Assembly: GCA_963920525.1 (NCBI GenBank)
Contig: OY986436.1
Span: 95,979,842 to 96,043,841, forward strand
Reading direction: 5' to 3'
DNA: 64,000 nt
Source of the DNA: Dichetophora obliterata
Taxonomy: Eukaryota > Arthropoda > Insecta > Diptera > Sciomyzidae
Within the stretch, counting starts at the first letter, position 1. Every line of letters begins with the position of its first letter. Below are positions 21,871 through 31,203 of this stretch, piece by piece. Both the position numbers and the translations under genes were made by a program. The notes beneath the pieces are model-generated. The model worked only from the letters and a program-made list of their open reading frames with translations, ran no database searches and was not told where the DNA came from.

Positions 21871-22745
21871 ATGTTCTAGTTTTCATTTTCCTCTTCATCA
21901 ATTGTTGACGGTGAGGACGTCATCCTTGCTATGGACTGGTATCTCTTCAAGGCCTTGTATTGTATGAGCTTGGGTTTTTATTAGCTTCCTGCAGCAAATG
22001 ATCACTCACAGTGACCGACATATTTTGGGCGCCATGAGATGCCACACACCACCTGTTATGCAAGATAGATTGAGGAGGAAAAAAATGTGATTATTAAAAT
22101 AAATGTTATGTTACCTAAAAGGAACAACAGTTTTTCCTAATATTCTTGGCGGAGATAACACTTCCCAATGATTTTGACATGTAAGGCCATTCTGGTCCAC
22201 TGTAAATCCATGCCCAAATAAATGGTGATCTATATTAAAAATGTATTTTTAATCATATTTTGCTATGAAAATAATATCTGAGAAGAAATATTGAAAGTAC
22301 ATTGCGATACTTCTTGCGATATGTTCTAGTTTTCATTTTCCTCTTCATCAATTGTTGACGGTGAGGACGTCATCCTTGCTATGGACTGGTATCTCTTCAA
22401 GGCCTTGTATTTTAAGAGCTTGCGTTTTTATGAGCTTCTTGCAGCAAATGATCACTCACAGTGACCGACATATTTTGGGCGCCATGAGATGCCACACACC
22501 ACCTGTTATGCAAGATAGATTGAGGAGGGGAAAAAATGTGATTATTAAAATAAATGTTATGTTACCTAAAAGGAACAACAGTTTTTCCTAATATTCTTGG
22601 TGGAGATAACATTTCCCAATGATTTTGACATTTAAGGCCATTCTGGTCCACAATAAATTCATGCACAAATGAATGGTGATCTATATTAAAAATGTATTTT
22701 TAATCATATTTTGCTATGAAAATAATATCTTAAAAGAAATATTGA
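21871..22745. repeat. Direct duplication, period 450 bp
   Basis: The segment from 21871 (ATGTTCTAGTTTTCATTTTC) recurs from 22321 with only scattered differences over about 430 bp. It duplicates exon-like blocks of the minus-strand accessory gene. The copies differ in short indels, for example GGAGGAAAAAA versus GGAGGGGAAAAAA. Confidence 0.85.
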
Positions 22746-22749
22746 AAGT

Positions 22750-23290
22750 ACGTCACAGAACAAATGAAAAAAGGTACAGCATTGTTCAAAACCGAAGCAA
22801 CTTAGCCTTACCATTTGAATTAAGTTTAGATTTTTTTTTATTTAACAGAAAATAAACTAATAAAAGGTTTTACTTTAAAGATTATGTAGTTGTAAGTATA
22901 TTTATTAAAAAATAAAAGCATATTTTCCTTAGTTAATAGTTTACAAAAAATCAAAAACAAGATATACTCCATAAAAAGCTGTGCAAAATCGAAGGAACTT
23001 TACTTGTTGCGCTACATTTTAAGAACGATTTGCATTATTTTTGTACATTTTCGATTCAATTTCATAAGCTGAAAAATAATAGGAATTAATTGTGTCATTT
23101 TATTCATGATGTTTGTATATTTACCAGGCTCAGTCGTCGCATGGTATGTGAAATCGGTTAATCGGTCTCCGATTCCGAGAAAGCAACAAGAAGACCTGAA
23201 ACGTCGATATGGGGATAATCGCTCTGCACCATTTGCCCAAAAACTGAGAGAAAAGACGACATTAGCTTTTTGTCCTTCTCTCCCTTTTCA
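22750..23290. other. AT-rich spacer in the Harbinger accessory gene
   Basis: I see no gene. By position this is probably intron sequence between the MADF/Myb-like exon and the duplicated exon blocks. Confidence 0.4.
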
Positions 23291-23833
23291 GCATCACACG
23301 CTCCAATCTATCAAGTCGATTTCCACGACCCATTGCTTGTCAAAAAGTTGTTGACTCTGTCGGGGATTGAGTTGAAGATTGGGATGGCGCAAGTGGCCGA
23401 AATTCACAAAATAAGAGGTAGTAGGCATTGGTGGTAAATCCGGTGAAGGCATTGGTGATGGAACCGTAAGTGGTGAAGAAGCAAGCAGCGGCGACGGTGT
23501 AGTCAGTGGCGATGAGGGTGTACCGGTCAGGAGTTGTGATGTGGTGGTGCATTCCTCTCGGCGCATACTAAATGACCCCTCTATTTCACCAATGACAAAC
23601 GGCGGTCGAAAATTGTCTTTGCAGGCAGCATAATTTTGTATCGCCTGAAAAAATGGCCAATCTTTTACCTCCTCCGTTGTGGATGCGTCATCAACACCTT
23701 CCCCTGATCGGTACTTCGTCAGGTCTTTGTACTTTGCTATGAGCTTATTCCACTGATATTTGCAATTTACAGCGTCTTTGGAGGGATCTTCTAAAACTTC
23801 CCTCAAGTACTCCGCTACCAATCTGTAAAGCAA

Positions 23834-24349
23834 GAAACTAATTAAAAACCTTAATATACACTCTCATATACTAGCATATACAAACATACAAACTTACAGT
23901 ATATGTTGTAAAAGCATTAAAATAATAGCAACAAATAATTATAGTTTAAGCGTAAATGCTTCAAACCCGTCGTAGGACGGGCTTTTATACTACAAATAAA
24001 TAAAATAAACTGGCCATTTCAGCCCTTGGAAGGACTTTGACCTAGCTTCTATTGATCAATTGTGTTGTGCATGTTATTAAATGTTTTATCACAAATGACC
24101 GAGAACTGGACCTACGTGTTTTATGCCGACTCCGAACGGCTTATGTTCTCAAGAAGCTAGAAATACATCCAAATCTACGACAGCAACAATAACAAGAACG
24201 ATACTGCAGAGCGAGCAGTAAAACTTATTTCGAAGTTAAATAGTTTAATCAATAAAAATCTCCACCAAGAACAATACCTCTTAAAAGTAAATATTCCGTT
24301 TTATATAATAAATTCTTTGCTTTTTTAGTAATAAGTTTGCAACTTTCTC
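23834..24349. other. Non-coding, with possible SINE body pieces
   Basis: No gene. GTCGTAGGACGGGC (23970-23983) and GACTCCGAACGGC (24128-24140) resemble, from memory, body sequence of tephritid tRNA-derived SINEs. They may be the interrupted body of the SINE at 24350-24526. Confidence 0.35.
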
Positions 24350-24526
24350 TTATTACATGGCAATTTTTATTCTCTGAGGTTTGCCATTGTCTGCAGAGAG
24401 GTGACGACCGAACAGAAAAATTAATTCAATTGAAAAAACTTTCTGTCTGAGCTGGAATTGAACCCGGGCTACCGCAGTTCTTTAGCTTAGGGGCCACGCA
24501 CTCTACCCACTAGGCTACGGCCGCCA
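24350..24526 (-). mobile_element. tRNA-derived SINE
   Basis: On the minus strand the head starts near 24526. An A box, TAGCCTAGTGGGTAGAG, matches the Pol III consensus. A B box, GGTTCAATTCC, differs from GGTTCGANTCC at one base. Acceptor-stem pairing is absent, so this is a tRNA-like head and not a tRNA gene. The body TTTCTGTTCGGTCGTCACCT and CAGACAATGGCAAACCTCAG follows. SINEs of this form are common in tephritid flies (from memory). Confidence 0.7.
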
Positions 24527-24599
24527 CAATTTATACTAGTAAATGTATAATTACAAGTATCAAATGTCTTAAATATTTCTTAAATCGGTAGTTTTAATT

Positions 24600-26300
24600 A
24601 TTACTAAGATTATTACTATTTTTTCTGATAGTGTTGATAGTTTAAATAATACTTGATTTTAAATACAAATTCTAGTTGTTTGATAGTTTAAAATCGTTTA
24701 TTGAGCTTAAGGTCAAACTTAGAACAATTAATTGTTATAACGAATCTTACCAAAGAAACAACAACAAAGTTTTTTTTTCAATATGAAAAGGAAAAAGTCA
24801 CTAGCTGATTTTATTGTAATTTCGGCCGTGCTAAAGGCTTCATCAGAAATCTCTGTGATACCCTTGAAAGCGCGCAATAACGCACTGCACAACAGAGGCG
24901 ATGAGATTTGAAGTGTCAATTTCTCAGTTTTTCTCAAATTTCATATATTCACATTTGTTGTTGTATTTTTGCTTTACTTTAGTCTTTATGCTTATGTTAT
25001 TATTTATGGAGTCCAACTGCCTGCTGGTAGTCTTCCACTACCAAAGCATGTTTACTGAAGTTGTTTTTAGATTTTTGCTGATTTGTTTTCAGCTGTTTCT
25101 GTTTGATCGTGCTCTGCCATTTGATTAAAGTTTTTTCCTAAATGACCTTGTTATTTATTATGTTGATTTTATATGATTTAAACACAAATTCTAAATGCTT
25201 GATAGTTTAAATCATACTTGATTTTAAACACAAATTCTAGTTGTTTGATAGTTTAAAATCGTTTATTGAGCTTAAGGTCAAAGTTAGAACAATAAATTGT
25301 TCTAACGAATCTTTCCAAAGAAACAACAACAAAGTTTTTTCAATATGAAAAGGAAAAAATCAATAGCTTATTTTATTGCAATTTCGGCCGTGCTTAAGGC
25401 TTCATCAGAAATCTCTGTGACACCCGTGCAAGCGCGCACTAACGCACTGCACCACAGAGGCGATGAGATTTGAAGTGTCAATTTCTCAGTTTTTCTCAAA
25501 TTTCATATATTCACATTTGTTGTTGTATTTTTGCTTTACTTTAGTCTTTATGCTTATGTTATTATTTATGGAGTCTAACTGCCTGCTGGAAGATTTCCAC
25601 TAACAAAGCATATTTACTGAAGTTGTTTTTAGATTTTTGCTGATTTGTTTTCAGCTGTTTCTGTTTGGTCGTGCTCTGCCATTTGATTAAATTTTTTTCC
25701 TAAATGACCTTATTATTTATTATGTTGATTTTATATGATTTAAATACAAATTCTAAATGTTTGATAGTTTAAATCATACTTGATTTTAAATACAAATTCT
25801 AGTTGTTTGATAGTTTAAAGTCGTTTATTGAGCTTAAGGTCAAAGTTAGAACAATTAATTGTTCTAACGAATCTTTCCAAAGAAACAAGAACAAAACTTT
25901 TTCAAGCATAAGCATAAAGACTAAAGTAAAGCAAAAATACAACAACAAATGTGAATATATGAAATTTGAGAAAAACTGAGAAATTGACACTTCAAATCTC
26001 ATCGCCTCTGTGGTGCAGTGCGTTAGTGCGCGCTTGCGCGGGTATCACAAAGATTTCTGATGAAGCCTTTAGCACGGCTGAAATTGCAATAAAATCAGCT
26101 AGTGATTTTTTCCTTTTCATATTGAAAAAAAAACTTTGTTGTTGTTTCTTTAGAAAGATTCGTTAGAACAATTAATTGTTCTAACTTTGAACTTAAGCTC
26201 AATAAACGATTTTAAACTATCAAACAACTAGAATTTGTATTTAAAATCAAATATTATTTAAACTATCAAACATTTAGAATTTGTATTTAAATCATATAAA
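24600..26300. repeat. 563-bp tandem repeat followed by an inverted copy
   Basis: Two full units and a partial one share the landmark TGATAGTTTAAA at about 24681, 25246 and 25808, so the period is 562-565 bp. From about 25905 the sequence turns back and runs as an inverted copy to 26300. Each unit holds a palindrome (AGAACAATTAATTGTTCT) and a tRNA-like stretch best read on the other strand (GCCTCTGTGGTGCAGTGCG). Related copies are at 36830-38620 and 50228-51145. The small ORFs of 60-75 aa in it are by-products. Confidence 0.8.
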
Positions 26301-26558
26301 AACAACAATTACTTAATTTAATTTGAAAACCTTTTTTAAAGGGCAATTGTTTTGATGACATAAATTTGCTTGGATTGTTTTGTATTTGACTTTTAAAAAA
26401 GAACTGTATAACAGGGTTATAAAAAAATTGGCTAAAAATTTTTAAAATTTGTTATTTAAAAATGTATTTTTTTTAACATAGATTCTAAACATTGTAAGGA
26501 CCAAAACTTTTGCAAAGTTTTGCCCTACATGTTCTAATAATAATAACTTTCATTTCAG
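26301..26558. other. AT-rich spacer
   Basis: No gene or clear repeat is seen. It ends in a splice-acceptor-like CATTTCAG at 26551-26558. Confidence 0.4.
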
Positions 26559-26720
26559 ATATCGTTTCCTGCTGGGTCGTACACGGTCGACTACACACAA
26601 AGTCCAACCCAAAATTACCCAGTGCGGAAATTAGCCATGCGAGGGCCACTTCAAGGGTGGTCAAGGCCAGGTCTGGCAGAAGATGAAGAGTGGTTGACCC
26701 AATCTAGGGGTTTAGTTTAG
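26559..26720 (+). other. Orphan terminal-exon-like ORF
   Basis: Directly after a good acceptor (CATTTCAG), 53 codons are open to a TAG at 26718-26720. The encoded end is basic and Trp-containing (KLAMRGPLQGWSRPGLAEDE). G+C is well above the flanks. I do not recognise it. It could be the last exon of an element or host gene lying to the left, or the end of an LTR-element ORF. No other exon is identified. Confidence 0.35.
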
Positions 26721-27424
26721 GTTTAAGTAGGCTAAGAAAAACATGAATTATAGGCTAAGTTATTTTTTGTCATACTTTTATTACCTTTCTTTATTTCTTA
26801 TTACTTATATTTTATTTTTATTAAATTTTATACTTATACTTAGATTTATATAAATAGTATTCATTTATATAATATAACTAATAAAACAGGCATGAAATTA
26901 AACCATACCTACCATGACATTCTTCATCTTAATTTAGTTAGGCAGGAACCACTTAGTCATGCCAATAAGGTGTGCCCCCTTTTTCTCACTGGGATGCTGG
27001 AAAGCAAAAAACACATATAGTTAAATTCCATATAATTGTTGCTTCGGCAAAACTTAATGCGTAATTAAACAACAGCTATACGATCAGGCGATAATTTGTT
27101 GTATTTGCTTTTTTCATTGCATGTAACAACGGCACCATCGTACGATGATTATGAGAAACAAACACCTGCATGAGATGGAGCATAACAAGCGAGGGTATAC
27201 CAAACTAGAATCGAGATGAAGAAGTCAGTCTTGTTTGAAACGCGAAACCGAGAAGTCAGAAATAAAACAGCAGTTTTATTAAAACCGCGAAGTAGGACAG
27301 TAAGTCCATCGAGTGAGCAGAAACTACAAGCAGCACAACTTCCTTTACGACAGCTACGCTAAGACAGCGCAGCAGCGACATTGACCGTCAGGACGACAGC
27401 GCCAGAGCAGCGCAGTCAACGCAG
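26721..27424. other. Non-coding; possible LTR-like sequence
   Basis: No gene. TGTAACAACGG at 27122 and AATAAA at 27262 could belong to an LTR, but no partner LTR, primer site or target duplication was found. Confidence 0.25.
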
Positions 27425-27790
27425 GCAGCGGACGTGAGTCAACGGTAGCAGCGCCATACAGCTCTGCCAGATCTACCGCATCCTGCCAACAGCGACAGAG
27501 CCGCATAGTTGAAAGAGACTTCGGCTTGAGCAGCAGGATAACTGCGCCAACAGCGCAGTATTGATCATCAACACCGACGACAACAGCATCAGAACCGTAT
27601 AGCCTAGCGGGCAGCGGACGTGCGTCAATGGTAGCAGCGCCACATAGCGCTGCCAGATCTACCGCATCCTGCAGTAGCAACAGAGCCGCACAGTTGAAAG
27701 AGACTTCGGCTTGAGCAACAGGATAACTGCGTCAACAGCGCAGTATTGATCATCGACATCATCGACAGCACCAAAACCGTATAGCCAAAT
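27425..27790. repeat. 186-bp tandem duplication, G+C rich
   Basis: GCAGCGGACGTG starts at 27425 and again at 27611, and most of the 186-bp unit is repeated (GCCAGATCTACCGCATCCTGC in both, GTTGAAAGAGACTTCGGCTTG in both). The region is rich in CAGC/CAACAGC trinucleotide-like runs. The minus-strand ORFs over it are by-products of the repeat. Confidence 0.8.
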
Positions 27791-28174
27791 CGGCAGCAGC
27801 AGTGTACCAACAACGTCGTAATTAATCAACGACGATTAACAAAGTCGACGTCAACAGCACCAAATTGCAGCAGCCACAGCGTCAGCACCAGGAAGACGTC
27901 AACAGCGACAGAGACAGAGCACCGCCGGCCATACCAGGACAAATCCTGAAGTCAGCAGCAACAGGACAATACTATGTATTATTTATTCCTTTTTATTTAT
28001 TATTTTATTGATTTTGTAGAATTTATTAATAATAATTTTCGTTGATGATTAAATACATTTTTAAATAATTTAATATCAACTTAACGTAATTAAAATATAA
28101 AATTATTTTGCTTACAGATATTTAAATAGTTTAATATTAAAAGTGAGTGAAATTAAATAAATTACAACGGCCAA
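27791..28174. other. Non-coding spacer
   Basis: A CAGCA-rich tail of the tandem repeat passes into AT-rich DNA. I see no gene. Confidence 0.45.
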
Positions 28175-28413
28175 ATTAATTCCTCCTCAAACCTTATTCC
28201 CACCTCCTACGAGATTAGTGAGAACGCGAACTCTCGGATCCGCTGTCCAAGGTCAAGTCCGTACCCAACGTAAGCTTGGTCTTTAAACCTAACCTAAGCA
28301 TCCTTTTCCTCGGCGAACCACAAGCTTTTCGTGAACTGCGACTTGTAGCCCGATTGTATTTTTCCTTGCCTCAAGGTTAGCGAGAACTGCGACCCTTTTG
28401 TGCTTCTAACCCA
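28175..28413 (+). repeat. Direct repeat flanking the R1-like LINE (left copy)
   Basis: About 230 bp nearly identical to 34841-35069, including GAACGCGAACTCTCGGATCC, CGTACCCAACGTAAGCTTGG and AGCGAGAACTGCGACCCTTT. I count about a dozen substitutions over the best 215 bp. It contains internal echoes of GTGAACTGCGAC. Non-coding. It could be 5' UTR of the LINE family, a repeated target sequence, or an LTR piece. Confidence 0.85.
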
Positions 28414-28864
28414 CTTCTGATTGTGCTCTCGAGCTGGTTAGACGTGTTTTTTAAAGTGTGTGCTTTATTAAAGTTTTTCTTTAAATTGTGTGCGCTTATA
28501 GTGGAAATATTTCATCCGGGTGAAATTATATAGTGTTGTTAATATAATATATTGGTTTCAGGTGAGTTTTCCTTGCCATTTTACTAAATATATTGTATTT
28601 TAATTGATTTGAAGCTAATTGCTTGTATTTTGTTGCTGTATTCTATGATTTTTTGTTACTTTTATAGTAGCAGGGTTATTGAGTACAGCACATTCTTTGA
28701 GTGTGCCGTTATCGGCGTCACTTTAGTTGTTGTCACGTGATTCTTGTTCCAGTACTTGCTTGAACTTGCCTGAAGCTTGACTTTTTGGCCACCTGTTGGC
28801 TGTCTGTCTGAGAGGTGGGTGTACCTACTACATCCCACGGGCGGTTGTTGTATTTGGTTTGGGA

Positions 28865-29080
28865 TAGTACTCCAGTGCTTCCTAAACTTAATTATTCCAG
28901 TGCTTCTCAAACTTTTTCGGGTTCGATTTATTCCAGTGCCTCTCAAAATGTTACTCCAGTGACTTTCAAACTGTTACTACAGTGACTGTCAAACTGTTGA
29001 GTTAATTTGAGGTGACTCTCAAACTGTTGGGGGGGCCCTGTTTGACTGTCGAACTTTTGACTGTCAAACTTTTTGACTGA
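28865..29080 (+). repeat. Tandem CCAGTG..CTCAAACT motif array in LINE 5' UTR
   Basis: About seven degenerate copies of a 20-35-bp unit containing CCAGTGNYTYTCAAACT, between 28865 and 29080. Tandem 5' UTR units often serve as internal promoter elements in LINEs (family knowledge); that role here is inference. Confidence 0.65.
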
Positions 29081-29267
29081 TAGGTTGTGGAAACGTTTTG
29101 TGTAATCCCACGGGATATCACAACTGTTTGATTTTTGGATGGGGATTTTTTCGGAAATCCCAGTTTACCCGATTTTTCGTGGGATTTTTAGGAAATTCCC
29201 AATTTTTTGCCTGTGAGCGTTTTTAAACTATAAATTTATAGTTGGGGTGAGGCTACAGGGCTTGATT

Positions 29268-31202
29268 ATGACATCGAGTGATGCGTCAGGGTGCGATGCG
29301 TCGCCTCCTGATGGTAGGCTGAAGAGATTGAAGAGGTCGAGGAAGAAGGGATTGGGTGAGGTCTCTAGGGAGGCGAAGTCGGAGACTTCGATGGATAGGA
29401 TTAGGTGTGAGGGGAAGTATGGGATTATAAAATCCATTTCTTCTGCCGAGTTGAAGGCTGGATGTGAATCGGGTGCGAGTTGTCCGATTGTTGATAAGTG
29501 TGGGGGGAATCCGTCCGTTCGCAAGAAAAAGAAGGCAGCGGCTATCGTTGGTAAGGGGAAGGGTGAGGCTTTGCCGAAGAGCTCTTCTGGAGTTGGGGAC
29601 GTCCCTAAAGATCGTCCGGATGGTGGAAACCCGAAAGGGTTGAAGCCAATTGGGGGATTGAAGGGGGCTACCTTGCCGGTGGGGCCTTTGGGGGAGTCGT
29701 ACTCGGACGATACGACCGGAATGACGGAGGGGATCTTACTGGGCAGTGTGCCGTTGTCTGGGGGTAAATCGGAGGGGGCTAAGCCTAGGCGGTGGAATTC
29801 CGGAGGGTTGACCGCAGGCTCGCTTTTGTCTGGCGGGGCACTGGCTGGCGGGTCCTCGTCGGATGGTTTGTCTGACGAGTTCTTGCCGGGGGGTGTGTCG
29901 GTGACAGGTGATGCCCTGTTGGGAAAACCAGCGTCTGGTTTTAATTTGGCTGGCGCAGTTGGGTCTGGAGGGAGGTCAACCGGGGTGCCATTGTCTGGCG
30001 GTGTGGTTGAGGTGGTCCGCCCCGGTAAAGGGGTGGTCGCATCGAGCGCGTCGTTGACTGGTGGTCGCTTGTCAGGTGACTCCAAAGGACGGCTGACCGA
30101 GGTGCCCTTGACTGGCGGTGCGGTGTCTGGGAGGTCTGCTCCTGGGGTAACTGCAGGGCGGGAGGATTCACCTCTTGTCTTGTTGAAGGGTGTTACCAGC
30201 GAATTGGTAAAGACGGTGTTTGAGGCAAACATGGAGGGCAACCTGGCCCGGAGTATTATTGATACTGCCGGGGAGTATGAGATCATACTGATGTCCCTGA
30301 TTGCTGAGAACGAGTGGTTGAAGGGGCGTTTGGATGTAACCCAAACGAGAGTAAGTGATTTGCCTTTGGCAGGCTTTCCTGCATTGGGGGTTAAGGGGGT
30401 TAAGGCGTCTGCGGCTCCTGCTGCAGTTGCTGTGCCTGTCTCTGTGCCGATTGCACCGGCTAAGCCTGTTGTGGAAACATGGTCGCTGGTTGTAAAGAGC
30501 AAGGGCAAGGCTACGCCTCAGGAGGTGGTCAAGGACGTCGTTGACAAGGTTGGTCCTACACTTGGTGTGCGGGTCCGTGAAATCAAGCCGATTCGTGGTG
30601 GTGGGGCACTTATTCGTACCCCTTCAATTGCTGAGCGTGACCGTATTTCTAAGAACGTTAAGTTCGCGGAAGTCGGTCTGGACGTAATGGTCAACAAAAG
30701 ACTGAATAAGCGTGTTGTGGTCCAGGGGGTTCACTCACGAATTACCCTTGACGAGTTCATGGGTGATTTATATGAGATGAATCTCAAGGACAAGATGACT
30801 GAGGATGAGTTCCGTAAGGGTGTTAAGCTGGTCAGTCCTCCATGGAAAGTGGGAGATAATGGAGTTTCGGCAGTCATACTGGAGGATTGTGGCACTGCCA
30901 TGGAATCCCTTCTCGACGTCGGCCGTTGCTATATTAAGTGGTTCTCATTTTTTGTGAGGGCTTACACGCAGCACCTGGGATGTTATCGTTGTATGAGTTT
31001 GGACCATAGGGTGAGTGAGTGTAGAGTGAAGGAAGTGGTTTGCTCTTGTTGTGGTCAGTCTGGCCACATTGCTAGGGTGTGCGGCAATCCGTTGAATTGC
31101 CGCAATTGTGCGTTTAAGGGTTTACCTTCTGCGCATCGCATGCTGACGGAGGCGTGCCCTCTGCATTGTGCGGTACTGGCTAGGGCGAGAGCAAGACACT
31201 AG
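29268..31202 (+). CDS. R1-like ORF1, gag-like RNA-binding protein with three zinc knuckles
   Basis: 644 codons from the first ATG (MTSSDASGCD) to TAG at 31200-31202. The N-terminal half is low-complexity, rich in Gly, Ser and Leu, with repeated LSGG-type phrases. A conserved middle region (about residues 400-560) contains PTLGVRVREIKPIRGGGALI, resembling the RNA-binding fold of R1-type ORF1. Three Cys/His knuckles follow near the end: CYRCMSLDHRVSEC, CSCCGQSGHIARVC and CRNC...HRM..ACPLHC. ORF1 proteins coat the element RNA. The stop is one base before the ORF2 ATG, suggesting termination-reinitiation. No break is visible. Confidence 0.88.
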   Translation: MTSSDASGCDASPPDGRLKRLKRSRKKGLGEVSREAKSETSMDRIRCEGKYGIIKSISSAELKAGCESGASCPIVDKCGGNPSVRKKKKAAAIVGKGKGEALPKSSSGVGDVPKDRPDGGNPKGLKPIGGLKGATLPVGPLGESYSDDTTGMTEGILLGSVPLSGGKSEGAKPRRWNSGGLTAGSLLSGGALAGGSSSDGLSDEFLPGGVSVTGDALLGKPASGFNLAGAVGSGGRSTGVPLSGGVVEVVRPGKGVVASSASLTGGRLSGDSKGRLTEVPLTGGAVSGRSAPGVTAGREDSPLVLLKGVTSELVKTVFEANMEGNLARSIIDTAGEYEIILMSLIAENEWLKGRLDVTQTRVSDLPLAGFPALGVKGVKASAAPAAVAVPVSVPIAPAKPVVETWSLVVKSKGKATPQEVVKDVVDKVGPTLGVRVREIKPIRGGGALIRTPSIAERDRISKNVKFAEVGLDVMVNKRLNKRVVVQGVHSRITLDEFMGDLYEMNLKDKMTEDEFRKGVKLVSPPWKVGDNGVSAVILEDCGTAMESLLDVGRCYIKWFSFFVRAYTQHLGCYRCMSLDHRVSECRVKEVVCSCCGQSGHIARVCGNPLNCRNCAFKGLPSAHRMLTEACPLHCAVLARARARH

Positions 31203-31203
31203 A

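Larger units (their letters stand above)
21621..23833 (-). pseudogene. Harbinger-associated DNA-binding accessory gene (Myb/SANT or MADF-like), fragmented
   Basis: Minus-strand exon-like blocks. At 23833-23294, after an acceptor at about 23830, a helical region (LVAEYLREVL, CKYQWNKLIAKYKDL, KDWPFFQAIQNYA) resembles the second half of a Myb/SANT-like or MADF domain. A Pro/Ser/Thr-rich tail follows. Blocks at about 22630-22570 and 22190-22130 both encode QNHWEVLSPPRILGKTVVPF before a GTAAC donor and are copies of each other. A terminal block near 21790-21624 ends KDHSLIF and has one stop. Harbinger elements carry a Myb-like partner gene needed for transposase nuclear import; convergent placement with the transposase fits. 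The assignment is inference. Confidence 0.5.

Noticed and set aside
24444..24526. tRNA gene on the minus strand
   Set aside because: A and B boxes are present, but the acceptor stem does not pair and the body continues as a SINE.
24728..24937. Conserved 62-70-aa ORF present in many foldback arms
   Set aside because: It is the same repeat DNA each time. The frames vary in length between copies and match the tRNA-like stretch rather than a protein family.
27122..27340. LTR starting TGTAACAACGG
   Set aside because: No second copy, primer-binding site or target duplication in the window.
27354..27680. 108-aa minus-strand ORF
   Set aside because: Product of the 186-bp tandem duplication; no independent coding evidence.
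29228..30508. 426-aa minus-strand ORF opposite the R1-like ORF1
   Set aside because: A shadow of the low-complexity Gly/Ser/Pro-rich part of ORF1. No family features, and the plus strand has domains in order.
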